A stretch of DNA of 57,548 nt from Clostridia bacterium (lineage in GTDB: Bacteria > Bacillota > Clostridia > Christensenellales > Borkfalkiaceae), in contig JAFVQM010000020.1 of NCBI GenBank assembly GCA_017504795.1, positions 1 to 57,548 on the forward strand, read 5' to 3'. The notes below the pieces were generated by a model. That model was given only the letters and a program-made list of their open reading frames with translations. It did not search any database and was not told the origin of the DNA. The position numbers and the translations under genes are program-made. Within the stretch, counting starts at the first letter, position 1, and each line of letters begins with the position of its first letter. Shown one piece after another: positions 48,890 to 57,034 of the stretch.

Positions 48890-48923
48890 GAACTCTCGTT
48901 TGAAAACAAACGGGAGTTTTTTA
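48890..48923 (+). terminator. Terminator after stem-loop unit 8
   Basis: ACTCTCGTTTG, loop AAAA and CAAACGGGAGT followed by TTTTT; one G-T/mismatch region within the stem. Equivalent to the hairpin at 36880. Confidence 0.75.
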
Positions 48924-48960
48924 TTTGATATTAGTGTTTTTCACACAAATTTCAATTAGT

Positions 48961-49005
48961 TTGTATAAAATACATATTGTGTAAGTTAGTATATTATGGT
49001 AAAAT
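48961..49005 (+). promoter_or_regulatory. Promoter-like intergenic repeat, copy 3
   Basis: TTGTATAAAATACATATTGT, TTGTGT (48977-48982), 17-base spacer ending TATGG, TAAAAT (49000-49005). It contains AATACATATTGTGTA (48969-48983), which occurs exactly in reverse orientation at 57366-57380. Confidence 0.55.
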
Positions 49006-49018
49006 TTGGTTAGAAACG

Positions 49019-49051
49019 AAATTATATGCAAAATGGATAGAAATAGCGTAA
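49019..49051 (+). pseudogene. Remnant of an InlB B-repeat protein C-terminus
   Basis: Codes for KLYAKWIEIA then stop, with no start or upstream frame. About 28 bases (49019-49046) match the 3' end of the secreted gene at 38172-38199 with only three differences. It looks like the leftover tail of a deleted paralogue. Confidence 0.6.
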
Positions 49052-49068
49052 AAAGTGATTAAATATAC

Positions 49069-49091
49069 CTTATAGTCAAATTGACTATAAG
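49069..49091. repeat. 23-base palindrome, copy 2
   Basis: Arms CTTATAGTCAA and TTGACTATAAG around a single A; the same arms occur at 15035-15057. Flanks also match (ACC before; GTAAA or TATAAA after). Confidence 0.6.
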
Positions 49092-49160
49092 AACGTAAAA
49101 AGCGAAATACAAAAAAGCAATAATTTTTAGCATATAATATTTTACTAAAGGAGTTAGAGT

Positions 49161-49541
49161 ATGAAGAAAGTTAAAAAAATACTTATATCAACAACCATGA
49201 TTATTGTGTTATTTTATATATTTATGGGTTTTAGTGGATGTGAAAATCATAGTTTAATACCAAACGGTAAATATATCTTAAGTCAAGATAAAAACGTGTT
49301 CATTTTGAAAAAAGACGCGGTTAACATTGATTATTATTGGGAAATTAATAATGGTTGGGCGCAGCGATGTGTTAGTGGAACAATTGATTATAAAAGTAAA
49401 ATAATTAAGGAAAGCGGTATTTTATATTTTGAAGGATATACTTGGACAAATATATTTTCAGGTAAAAAATTGGGATCAACAACTAAATATATAGTTGAAT
49501 ATGACAATCAATCAAAAAGCATAACGTTATTAGTTTTGTAA
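49161..49541 (+). CDS. Small lipoprotein, 126 aa
   Basis: Signal peptide with lipobox 'GFSGC' (Cys27), then about 100 hydrophilic residues rich in beta-prone sequence ('GKYILSQDKNVFILKKDAVNIDYYWEINNGW'). No known family recognised; the general shape resembles small lipocalin-like or DUF-type surface lipoproteins. The leader 'GCAATAATTTTTAGCAT' and TTTTACTAAAGGAGTT is shared with the gene at 37338. AT-rich composition and position beside repeats suggest an accessory locus. Confidence 0.7.
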   Translation: MKKVKKILISTTMIIVLFYIFMGFSGCENHSLIPNGKYILSQDKNVFILKKDAVNIDYYWEINNGWAQRCVSGTIDYKSKIIKESGILYFEGYTWTNIFSGKKLGSTTKYIVEYDNQSKSITLLVL

Positions 49542-49590
49542 TGACAATAAGAATAAATATTAATTTTCATTTTAGTAAAGGAGTTAAGGC

Positions 49591-50091
49591 ATGAAGAAAA
49601 TTAAAAAATCAACTTTAACAACTATAATACTTATTTTATTTACGATTATAATGTCGGTTTCATTTACGGCTTGTGATAATTCAATTTATAATATTGATTA
49701 TGAGTTAATTGAATTAAGAGAGGCTTATTATCAAGGTAAATTATCCGATGAAGATATGCTAAGTATCGCTTATTACAGTAACGGTTGTAGTAGAGAACAT
49801 AACGAAAACGTGATTTCAGAAGATTTTATACCTAAACCGAAGGCAGAGTTGAGTGAAGAAGTTAAAGATTTAATAAGAAAATCAATAGCAAATTATTTGA
49901 GTGACAAAAGCAAAAAGATTATCAAATATGATAACATTAGGTTGGGCGGATATTATGGTGAGTATAATGGATATACCGTTATTTGTCGCGTATATGAAAG
50001 TTTAATTGATGATATAATGCACGTTCAATTAGGTGGAGTAAAAGTTAGTTATGCTTATGATGAAGATATCTTTCTTTGGAAAAAATTGTAG
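49591..50091 (+). CDS. Small lipoprotein, 166 aa
   Basis: Signal peptide with lipobox 'SFTAC' (Cys28). The mature part begins with 'ELIELREAYYQGKLSDEDMLSIAYYSNG', a helix-rich stretch, and includes 'ELSEEVKDLIRKSIANYLSDKSKK', then 'IRLGGYYGEYNGYTVICRVYE'. I recognise no characterised domain. The start context (TTTAGTAAAGGAGTTAAGGC) resembles those at 37338 and 49161, so the three genes form a set of lipoproteins with a common leader. It ends with an unpaired repeat/hairpin tract. Confidence 0.7.
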   Translation: MKKIKKSTLTTIILILFTIIMSVSFTACDNSIYNIDYELIELREAYYQGKLSDEDMLSIAYYSNGCSREHNENVISEDFIPKPKAELSEEVKDLIRKSIANYLSDKSKKIIKYDNIRLGGYYGEYNGYTVICRVYESLIDDIMHVQLGGVKVSYAYDEDIFLWKKL

Positions 50092-50100
50092 GAGTGTTGT

Positions 50101-50139
50101 ATGAATATAAGTAAAAAATATCACTACGCCAAGGCGTAA
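50101..50139 (+). other. Possible 12-codon micro-ORF
   Basis: ATG preceded by AGGAG with 6 bases between (TGTTGT) encodes MNISKKYHYAKA and stops inside the first short hairpin. It may be translated, but it may equally be chance. Confidence 0.2.
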
Positions 50140-50175
50140 TATCACTATGCATTAGCATAATATCACTGCAATAAG
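50117..50175. repeat. Tandem short-hairpin repeat (AATATCACT units)
   Basis: Three AATATCACT copies separated by different small inverted repeats: ACGCC-AA-GGCGT, ATGC-ATTA-GCAT and a degenerate GCAATAAG. The constant part and variable but self-complementary part suggest selection for hairpins. Confidence 0.6.
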
Positions 50176-50183
50176 TTAAAAAA

Positions 50184-50216
50184 ATTCTCGTTTGAAGTAA
50201 AACGAGAGTTTTTATA
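50184..50216 (+). terminator. Terminator after lipoprotein genes
   Basis: TCTCGTTT, loop GAAGT and AAAACGAGA followed by GTTTTT. Confidence 0.75.
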
Positions 50217-50260
50217 TATAGAAATATCCACAGTGTCGGTGCAATCTAACTCATAACTTA

Positions 50261-50291
50261 AAAAATGCTTAGCAAACGCTAAGCATTTTTT
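50261..50291. terminator. Terminator overlapping the end of the ferritin-like gene
   Basis: AAAAATGCTTAGC, loop AAAC and GCTAAGCATTTTTT. The minus-strand stop codon (TAG) is part of the stem. Confidence 0.8.
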
Positions 50292-51520
50292 ACTCTTCCT
50301 ATTTCAACGTTGTCTTTCGTTCTATCTCTAAGTTCTTTTTCGGGGTGGGGTGCGGTTTCGTAGCGCAAGTCTTCGCCAAACTTTTTAATATATTTATCAA
50401 CTACTTTGTGACTAGGCGCGCCAAGTGGGTTTCTAACTACCGATTTTTGATATTGCTCAAAAGTGTTGTTTGCTTTTAGCGAGTTTACAAGAACGTAGTT
50501 TTCTTTTTGAGAAGTAAGCCTAATATTTTTCAAAACTTCACGTATATACGCCTTGTTTTCTCTAAACGACAAAAGTTCAGGAAAATCTAGGGTAACTAAA
50601 ACGTCTTCGTAGTGCTTACCTTCGTATTTATATAAAAGTTCGGCTATCTTTTTAAGGTGACAAAGTTCGTCTTCAAAATGAGCAAGCCAAACGTTTTTGA
50701 TATTTTCGTCGCTTTCATCTTTATAGCACGAATAGTATAAATAACACTCGGTATACTCGTGCATAAGGGCGCATTCAAGCCAAGTGGCGTTAGGGTCTTT
50801 CAAACTTTCGTAGCCCGAAACGTGCTGTTCTTCTATCATTGCAATTTCGGCGTAAATATTTCTGCCTGCTTGGTTGCGATAGAAACTGCCCACGTTCATA
50901 TAGTAGTTCATTGTTTGTTGTTCCGCCGCCGTTATAATGTTTATATGAAGTTTAGTAAGCGGGTCTGAAAGGTAGTTGATAACGGGCTTTCTAATATCGT
51001 CAAACGGGTGGCGGTGTTCGGCAACGGTAGGACGACCTGGCATAATCTCGGTGTAACTGCCGATAAGGTTTTTATAACTTTCGCGCTCGTCCATATAAAG
51101 CATATCGGTAAAGCGATAAAGGTGGTCAAAGTCTTCAAGCAGTGCAAAGTCGAGTTGGTTTTTGACCGAAAAGTCCTTTTCGCGCTTTGCAAGAATTGCC
51201 GTTAAATCAACGGCTAATTGTTCGTAGGAAAGCGTGGTTTCTAAAATGCTTTCGTTTATAGGTTTAAGCGACGAAATGCGTTTTTGTTGCTGTTGTTCAA
51301 CCCGCCTTATCTCAGCAATTTCACGCCGTAACTCGTTGTTAGAACAATGCCTTGCGAACTGGTGATAAAATTTAACGCTTTCAAACTCCGTGCCGTTAAG
51401 AAGAATAACTCTCGTTTTGGTATACGGTGCGGTTTCGTACTTGTCGTAACTTTTAAGCGCCAAATTTTTAAGTGTGTAATAATTGATTTTTGATTTTGAT
51501 GACTGTTCAAACGGATTCAT
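50279..51520 (-). CDS. Ferritin-like (diiron-type) domain protein, 413 aa
   Basis: Not assignable to a named family. It contains helices with spaced carboxylate and His residues typical of the ferritin-like/rubrerythrin superfamily: 'LLEDFDHLYRFTDML' (about 126-140), 'AEIAMIEEQHVSGYE' (about 222-236), 'LMHEYTECYLYYSCY' (about 248-262) and 'WLAHFEDELCHLKKIAELL' (about 273-291). The repeated E-x-x-H (EEQH, DELCH) would ligate two metals. A rubrerythrin would also have a Cys4 rubredoxin site, and none is present. The N- and C-terminal thirds look unique. A role in oxidative or metal stress is a guess. GGAGGG precedes the ATG. Confidence 0.65.
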   Translation of the reverse strand: MNPFEQSSKSKINYYTLKNLALKSYDKYETAPYTKTRVILLNGTEFESVKFYHQFARHCSNNELRREIAEIRRVEQQQQKRISSLKPINESILETTLSYEQLAVDLTAILAKREKDFSVKNQLDFALLEDFDHLYRFTDMLYMDERESYKNLIGSYTEIMPGRPTVAEHRHPFDDIRKPVINYLSDPLTKLHINIITAAEQQTMNYYMNVGSFYRNQAGRNIYAEIAMIEEQHVSGYESLKDPNATWLECALMHEYTECYLYYSCYKDESDENIKNVWLAHFEDELCHLKKIAELLYKYEGKHYEDVLVTLDFPELLSFRENKAYIREVLKNIRLTSQKENYVLVNSLKANNTFEQYQKSVVRNPLGAPSHKVVDKYIKKFGEDLRYETAPHPEKELRDRTKDNVEIGRVKNA

Positions 51521-51599
51521 AAATTCCCTCCATACCGTTAATTATTTCACGGCGCTAAAAATAATATACAAAAAACGCTTAAAAAGTTAACTTCGTTAC

Positions 51600-51627
51600 T
51601 TTACAAAAACGCAAAATATGGTACAAT
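51600..51627 (+). promoter_or_regulatory. Promoter for eda-kdgK
   Basis: TTTACA (51600-51605), 16-base spacer ending ATGG, TACAAT (51622-51627); 40 bases upstream of the ATG. Confidence 0.6.
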
Positions 51628-51667
51628 ATATAGTGTAAAAACTTTAATTTAGTTAAGGAGAATTGAA

Positions 51668-52249
51668 ATGGACGTTAAAGTAGTACCCGTGGTGGTAATA
51701 AACTCTATCGAACAAACACTTCCAACCATGCAAGCACTTTGTGACGGGAATTTACCCGTTGCCGAAATTACGTTTAGAACTGCTTGTGCGGAAGAGGCTA
51801 TCCGCTTAGCAACTAAAAACTTCCCAGATATGTATATCGGCGCAGGCACGGTTATAAACGTAGATCAATGCAAAAAAGCGATTGATGCGGGCGCGAAATT
51901 CATAGTTTCGCCAGGTCTATCCAAAGAAGTTGCGCTATATTGTCAAGAAAAGGGCGTAACCTATTATCCCGGTTGCGTAACCCCCACCGAAATTATGGAA
52001 GCAATTAGCCTTGGCATAAAGGTAGTAAAATTCTTCCCCGCAAACGTTTACGGCGGTCTTAAAGCGATTAAGGCGCTTGCCGGTCCTTTTGGTCAAATAA
52101 AATTCTTGCCAACGGGTGGCGTTAGTGAAGAAAACCTAAAAGAATTCTTAGACTGTGACAAGATTTTTGCCGTTGGCGGTAGTTGGATGATGAAAGGCGA
52201 CATAAAGGCAAACTGCCTTAAAATAAACGAGATTATTAAAGGAGAATAA
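51668..52249 (+). CDS. eda: KDPG/KHG aldolase
   Basis: A 193-residue class I aldolase cleaving 2-keto-3-deoxy-6-phosphogluconate to pyruvate and glyceraldehyde 3-phosphate. Family blocks: 'LPVAEITFRTACAEEAI' (catalytic Glu), 'IGAGTVINVDQC', 'FIVSPGL', 'YYPGCVTPTE', and the Schiff-base Lys121 in 'VVKFFPANVYGG', with 'FLPTGGV' as the phosphate site. Paired with kdgK it completes hexuronate or ketodeoxygluconate breakdown. AAGGAG precedes the ATG. Confidence 0.96.
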   Translation: MDVKVVPVVVINSIEQTLPTMQALCDGNLPVAEITFRTACAEEAIRLATKNFPDMYIGAGTVINVDQCKKAIDAGAKFIVSPGLSKEVALYCQEKGVTYYPGCVTPTEIMEAISLGIKVVKFFPANVYGGLKAIKALAGPFGQIKFLPTGGVSEENLKEFLDCDKIFAVGGSWMMKGDIKANCLKINEIIKGE

Positions 52250-52253
52250 TATT

Positions 52254-53276
52254 ATGGCAAAGGTTATTACTTTTGGCGAACTTATGTTAAGACTTGCACC
52301 CGAAGGTTATTATAGATTTTTACAATCGGAAAAATATCTTGCAACTTTCGGTGGCGCAGAGGCAAACGTAGCGGTATCTCTTGCAAACTACGGGATAGAC
52401 GTTGCTTTCGTATCTAAACTTCCCAAGCACGAAATAGGTCAATCGGTAGTTAACTCACTTAGAAAATACGGGGTTGACACTTCGCTTATCGTTCGCGGTG
52501 GCGATAGGGTTGGCGTTTACTATTGTGAAAAGGGCGCTTCACAACGCCCAAGTAAAGTTATTTACGATAGAGCGTACTCGGCTATCGCTATGGCTGACAA
52601 GTCGGATTTTGACTGGGATAAGATTTTTGAAGGCGTTGAGTGGTTCCACTTTACGGGCATTACCCCCGCTCTTTCAGACAGTATGGCGGAAATTACTTTA
52701 CTTGCCCTTCAACAAGCAAAAAAGAGAAACATCACCGTTTCTTGCGACTTAAATTACAGAAACAAACTTTGGTCGAAAGAAAAAGCAGGCAAGGTAATGA
52801 GCGAACTTTGTAGTTACGTTGACTACTGCATCGCCAACGAAGAAGACGCGAAAGACGTTTTCGGTATCGAAGCAGACAACACCGATATATACAGTGGCAA
52901 ACTCAACCGTGAAGGTTATATCTCGGTTGCTAAAAAGTTAACCGATAAATTTAACTTCAAAGGCGTTGCTATTACCCTTAGAGAAAGTTTATCCGCTAAC
53001 GACAATAACTGGTCGGCTATGCTTTACACGGGTGGCGAAGCGTATTTCAGCAAAAAGTACGCCGTTCATATCGTTGACCGCGTAGGTGGTGGCGATAGTT
53101 TTGGCGGTGGCTTAATTTACTCGCTTATTTCGGGGTATGACGCGCAATCTACTATCGAATTTGCAGTTGCAGCAAGTTGCTTAAAGCACTCTATCGAAGG
53201 CGACTACAATCTCGTTTCGGTTGACGAAGTTAAAAAACTCGCTGGGGGCGACGCGTCCGGTAGAGTTCAAAGATAA
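52254..53276 (+). CDS. kdgK: 2-keto-3-deoxygluconate kinase (PfkB family)
   Basis: A 340-residue ribokinase-type sugar kinase: 'FGELMLRLAPEGYYRF', 'FGGAEANVAVSLANYG', 'GVYYCEKGASQRPSKVIYDRAYSA' (KDG-kinase-like substrate loop), 'CDLNYRNKLWS' and the anion hole with catalytic Asp 'VDRVGGGDSFGGGLIYSLI'. It phosphorylates KDG to KDPG, the substrate of Eda, encoded 4 bases upstream. GGAG precedes the ATG. Confidence 0.93.
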   Translation: MAKVITFGELMLRLAPEGYYRFLQSEKYLATFGGAEANVAVSLANYGIDVAFVSKLPKHEIGQSVVNSLRKYGVDTSLIVRGGDRVGVYYCEKGASQRPSKVIYDRAYSAIAMADKSDFDWDKIFEGVEWFHFTGITPALSDSMAEITLLALQQAKKRNITVSCDLNYRNKLWSKEKAGKVMSELCSYVDYCIANEEDAKDVFGIEADNTDIYSGKLNREGYISVAKKLTDKFNFKGVAITLRESLSANDNNWSAMLYTGGEAYFSKKYAVHIVDRVGGGDSFGGGLIYSLISGYDAQSTIEFAVAASCLKHSIEGDYNLVSVDEVKKLAGGDASGRVQR

Positions 53277-53280
53277 TAAA

Positions 53281-53306
53281 AAAGCAAGGCAGTTGCCTTG
53301 CTTTTT
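53281..53306 (+). terminator. Terminator after kdgK
   Basis: AAAGCAAGGCA, loop GT and TGCCTTGCTTTTT. Confidence 0.88.
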
Positions 53307-53365
53307 ATCTAAAAACGCATTATAAAAATTCCTTAATTGCCCACACTTAATCTTAGGGGGTAATT

Positions 53366-53500
53366 ATGGACGACGAAAAATTTTCAACGCTTGACCAAAT
53401 TGCTTGGGGGTTGTTTTCTCAAACGGGCAATATCGGTTACTACTTTTTGTATAACGACGTTAAAAAAAGAAGAAAAAACCATAAGGACAGTAAAGAGTAA
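53366..53500 (+). CDS. yqzL: YqzL-like small protein
   Basis: 44 residues. The core 'AWGLFSQTGNIGYYFLYND' matches the YqzL family pattern (a W, then F-x-x-TGNI-x-x-YLLY), followed by a basic tail. In Bacillus the yqzL gene also lies directly before recO. Function unknown. GGGGG 5 bases before the ATG gives a good ribosome-binding site. The stop codon abuts the recO ATG. Confidence 0.85.
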   Translation: MDDEKFSTLDQIAWGLFSQTGNIGYYFLYNDVKKRRKNHKDSKE

Positions 53501-54232
53501 ATGGAAGTTATAGTAAACGCCATAGTTTTAAGGGCGGTAGACTATAAAGATAGCGATAAAATTTTAACCCTATACTCGCTTGAAAGGGGCAAAATTACCG
53601 CTTCAATAAAAGGTGTAAAAAAATCGGGTGCGAAACTTAAATTCGCATCCGAGCCGTTTGCGTTTTGCGAGTATGTTCTCGCCGAAAAGCAGGGGCGTTA
53701 CACCGTTATCGGCGCTTCGTACATAGACACTTTCTTTTCCCTTAGAACTAATATGCTAAAATATTATGCGTCGGCAGTTGTTGGGGAAGCGCTAAACCGC
53801 TTAACCGTTGAAAACGAGAGTGACGACGGGTTGTTTTCTCTCACGATAAACGCTATAAAAAAGATAAACTATCAAGATAACGAACTTAAAAGTTTAGCGG
53901 TTTTTTTAATATCCTTAACAGAAATTGCGGGATATAAAATTCAAAAAGCAAGTTGCGTGGCGTGTGGCGACGATATAGAAGGGAGAGTTTTCTTCTCTAC
54001 TAAAAACGCCGAGTTTTATTGTTTAAGTTGTCGGCCGGATGACGCTATGGAAATAACCATAGAAACCTACAACGCGCTAAAAACCCTAACCGAGCGTGGT
54101 GACGGCGTAGATATTATGCCTTCGCATCTTATAAAACTGTTAAAGTTTTTGTTTTATTATATAGAAATAAAAACCGAAACCAAGTTAAAATCGGGCACTT
54201 CATTAGTTGATTTTATTAAATACATTATGTAA
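53501..54232 (+). CDS. recO: DNA repair protein RecO
   Basis: A 243-residue recombination mediator that with RecR loads RecA at gaps. The N-terminal OB fold has 'VLRAVDYKDSDKILTLYSLERGKITASIKGVKKSGAK'. A helical middle follows, and a zinc finger CVACGD...FYCLSC (about 149-171). The C-terminus is short but typical of Gram-positive RecO. It follows yqzL directly, the usual neighbourhood. Confidence 0.93.
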   Translation: MEVIVNAIVLRAVDYKDSDKILTLYSLERGKITASIKGVKKSGAKLKFASEPFAFCEYVLAEKQGRYTVIGASYIDTFFSLRTNMLKYYASAVVGEALNRLTVENESDDGLFSLTINAIKKINYQDNELKSLAVFLISLTEIAGYKIQKASCVACGDDIEGRVFFSTKNAEFYCLSCRPDDAMEITIETYNALKTLTERGDGVDIMPSHLIKLLKFLFYYIEIKTETKLKSGTSLVDFIKYIM

Positions 54233-54277
54233 AATGTGCGTTTTTTTTATCATTATGCGCTATTTATAAAAAAATGG

Positions 54278-54306
54278 TTGATTAAAATTGCAAAATAGTG
54301 TAAAAT
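54278..54306 (+). promoter_or_regulatory. ppdK promoter
   Basis: TTGATT (54278-54283), 17-base spacer, TAAAAT (54301-54306), 47 bases before the ATG. Confidence 0.65.
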
Positions 54307-54353
54307 AATTAAGTTAAAAAATAAGTGAGAAATTTATTCTATAAGGAGAAATT

Positions 54354-56978
54354 ATGAAATATACATACCTTTTTAGCGAAGGCAACGGTAAGATGCGTAA
54401 TCTTCTTGGCGGTAAGGGTGCAAACCTTGCTGAAATGACTGGGCTCGGAATGCCCGTTCCCCGTGGTTTTACTATAACCACCGAGGCTTGTACTCAATAT
54501 TATAAAGACGGCAAGCAAATCAACGAAGAAATCACCGCACAAATCTACGAATACGTTGCAAAACTTGAAGAAATCACCGGCAAAAAATTCGGCAGTATGG
54601 AAAACCCGTTACTCGTATCCGTTCGTTCGGGTGCAAGAGCGTCCATGCCCGGCATGATGGACACTATCTTAAACTTAGGTCTTAACGACGTGGTAGTTGA
54701 ACGCTTTGCGGAAAAGACGGGTAATCGCCGTTTCGCATACGATAGTTATCGTCGTTTTATTCAAATGTATAGTGACGTCGTTATGGAAGTAGGTAAAAAA
54801 TACTTCGAAGAACTTATCGACGAAATGAAGGAAAGAAAGGGCGTTAAACTCGACACTGAACTCGATGCGGACGACCTTAAAGAACTCGCTTTCCTTTTCA
54901 AGGCAGAATACAAGAAAAAACTTGGTACTGACTTCCCTTCCGACCCCAAAGAACAACTTATGGGCGCTATCAAAGCGGTATTTAGATCGTGGGACAACCC
55001 GCGCGCTATCTACTACCGCCGTATGAACGACATCCCCGGTGACTGGGGCACTGCCGTTAACGTACAAGAAATGGTATTTGGTAACATGGGCGATACGTCA
55101 GGCACGGGCGTTGCTTTTTCTCGTAACCCCGCTACCGGCGAAAAGGGTTTATTCGGCGAATTCCTTATGAACGCTCAGGGTGAAGACGTAGTTGCAGGCG
55201 TTAGAACTCCGCAAACTATCGACCAACTTGAACAAACCCAACCCGAAGTTTACAAACAATTCAAAGAAATAGTTGACAAACTTGAAAAGCATTACAGAGA
55301 TATGCAAGATATGGAATTTACCATTGAAGAAGGCAAACTCTTTATGCTTCAAACCCGTAACGGTAAAAGAACTGCTGCCGCAGCGCTCAAAATTGCTTGC
55401 GACCTTATCGACGAAGGTATGATAAGTGAAGAAGAAGCAGTTTTAATGATTGATCCTAAGCAACTTGACGCGCTTTTACACCCTCAATTCGAGGCTAAAA
55501 AACTCAAAGCGGCAGTTCCTATCGGTCAAGCACTTCCCGCATCTCCGGGCGCAGCGTGTGGTAAAGTAGTATTCACGGCTGACGACGCTACCGAATGGGT
55601 TACCAAGCGTGGCGAAAAGGTTATCCTTGTAAGACTTGAAACTTCTCCCGAAGATATCGAAGGTATGCATTACTCTCAAGGTATCTTAACCGTACGTGGC
55701 GGTATGACTTCTCACGCAGCCGTAGTTGCTCGTGGTATGGGTACTTGCTGTGTATCTGGTTGTGGCGATATCGTTATGAACGAAGAAGAAAAGACCTTCT
55801 ACTTAGGCGGTAGAATTTTCAAAGAAGGTGACGTTATTTCGATTGACGGTTCTACTGGTAAAATCTACGGCGAAGCAATTCCTACCGTTGAAGCAACCGT
55901 ATCTGGTTACTTTGGTAGAATTATGGAACTTGCCGATAAGTATCGTAGGCTTGAAGTTAGAACTAACGCCGACACCCCGAAAGACGCTAAACAAGCAAGA
56001 CTTTACGGTGCGGAAGGTATCGGTCTTTGCCGTACCGAGCATATGTTCTTCGAAGCAGATAGAATAGCGGCAATTCGCGAAATGATCGTTTCTAAAACGG
56101 TTGAACAACGCGAAAGAGCGCTCGCTAAACTTCTTCCTATGCAACAAGGCGACTTTGAAGAAATTTACGAGGCTATGGAAGGTAACCCCGTTACTATTCG
56201 TTTCTTAGACCCACCGCTTCACGAATTCGTTCCTACTGAAAAGGAAGATATCGTAGCGCTCGCTAAGGAAATGAAGATGAAAGTTGAAGAAGTTAAAGCG
56301 GTTATTTCGTCGCTTCACGAATTCAACCCCATGATGGGTCACCGCGGTTGCCGTCTTGCAGTAACTTACCCTGAAATTGCAAAAATGCAAACTCAGGCGG
56401 TTATCCAAGCAGCACTTGCCGTACAAGACCGTCATCCCGAATGGGAAATTATCCCCGAAATTATGATACCGCTAGTAGGCGAAGTTAAAGAACTTGCTTT
56501 CGTTAAACAAGTAGTTTGCGATACCGCTGAAAAGTGTATTGCAACCGCAGGCAAATCGCTCACCTACAAAGTTGGTACTATGATAGAAATTCCGCGTGCA
56601 GCACTCACGGCTGACGAAATTGCAAAAGAAGCAGAATTCTTCTCGTTCGGCACGAACGACTTAACTCAAATGACTTTCGGCTTCTCGCGTGACGATGCTG
56701 GTAAATTCCTTAACTCGTACTACGACAATAAGATTTACGAAAGCGATCCGTTCGCTCGTTTAGACGTGAACGGCGTTGGTAAACTCGTTGAAATGGCTGC
56801 AACGTTAGGTAGACAAACTAGACCTGCTATTAAACTTGGTATCTGTGGTGAACACGGTGGTGATCCTTCTACTATCGAATTCTGCCACAAAGTTGGTTTA
56901 ACTTACGTTTCTTGCTCGCCGTTCAGAGTTCCTATCGCTCGCTTAGCCGCAGCACAAGCAGCACTTAAAAACAAATAA
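54354..56978 (+). CDS. ppdK: Pyruvate, phosphate dikinase
   Basis: An 874-residue enzyme interconverting pyruvate + ATP + Pi and phosphoenolpyruvate + AMP + PPi. N-terminal ATP-grasp: 'GGKGANLAEMTGLGMPVPRGFTI' and 'VRSGARASMPGMMDTILNLG'. The swivelling domain has the phospho-His454 in 'RGGMTSHAAVVARGMG'. C-terminal PEP/pyruvate barrel: 'GIGLCRTEHMF', 'GTMIEIPRAA', 'FFSFGTNDLTQMTFGFSRDD' and the active-site Cys in 'KLGICGEHGGDP'. Typical full length. In anaerobes it serves PPi-dependent glycolysis or anaplerosis and may supply PEP for the oxaloacetate-malate-fumarate branch encoded at 24-36 kb. Confidence 0.98.
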   Translation: MKYTYLFSEGNGKMRNLLGGKGANLAEMTGLGMPVPRGFTITTEACTQYYKDGKQINEEITAQIYEYVAKLEEITGKKFGSMENPLLVSVRSGARASMPGMMDTILNLGLNDVVVERFAEKTGNRRFAYDSYRRFIQMYSDVVMEVGKKYFEELIDEMKERKGVKLDTELDADDLKELAFLFKAEYKKKLGTDFPSDPKEQLMGAIKAVFRSWDNPRAIYYRRMNDIPGDWGTAVNVQEMVFGNMGDTSGTGVAFSRNPATGEKGLFGEFLMNAQGEDVVAGVRTPQTIDQLEQTQPEVYKQFKEIVDKLEKHYRDMQDMEFTIEEGKLFMLQTRNGKRTAAAALKIACDLIDEGMISEEEAVLMIDPKQLDALLHPQFEAKKLKAAVPIGQALPASPGAACGKVVFTADDATEWVTKRGEKVILVRLETSPEDIEGMHYSQGILTVRGGMTSHAAVVARGMGTCCVSGCGDIVMNEEEKTFYLGGRIFKEGDVISIDGSTGKIYGEAIPTVEATVSGYFGRIMELADKYRRLEVRTNADTPKDAKQARLYGAEGIGLCRTEHMFFEADRIAAIREMIVSKTVEQRERALAKLLPMQQGDFEEIYEAMEGNPVTIRFLDPPLHEFVPTEKEDIVALAKEMKMKVEEVKAVISSLHEFNPMMGHRGCRLAVTYPEIAKMQTQAVIQAALAVQDRHPEWEIIPEIMIPLVGEVKELAFVKQVVCDTAEKCIATAGKSLTYKVGTMIEIPRAALTADEIAKEAEFFSFGTNDLTQMTFGFSRDDAGKFLNSYYDNKIYESDPFARLDVNGVGKLVEMAATLGRQTRPAIKLGICGEHGGDPSTIEFCHKVGLTYVSCSPFRVPIARLAAAQAALKNK

Positions 56979-56987
56979 TTTATAACA

Positions 56988-57016
56988 AAAACTCCCGTGC
57001 AAACGGGAGTTTTTTT
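56988..57016 (+). terminator. Terminator after ppdK
   Basis: AAAACTCCCGT, loop GCAA and ACGGGAGTTTTTTT. Confidence 0.9.
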
Positions 57017-57034
57017 GTTGTAAAATATTGAGTT

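Noticed and set aside
50117..50175. CRISPR array
   Set aside because: Units are too short, spacers are small palindromes, and no cas genes are present.
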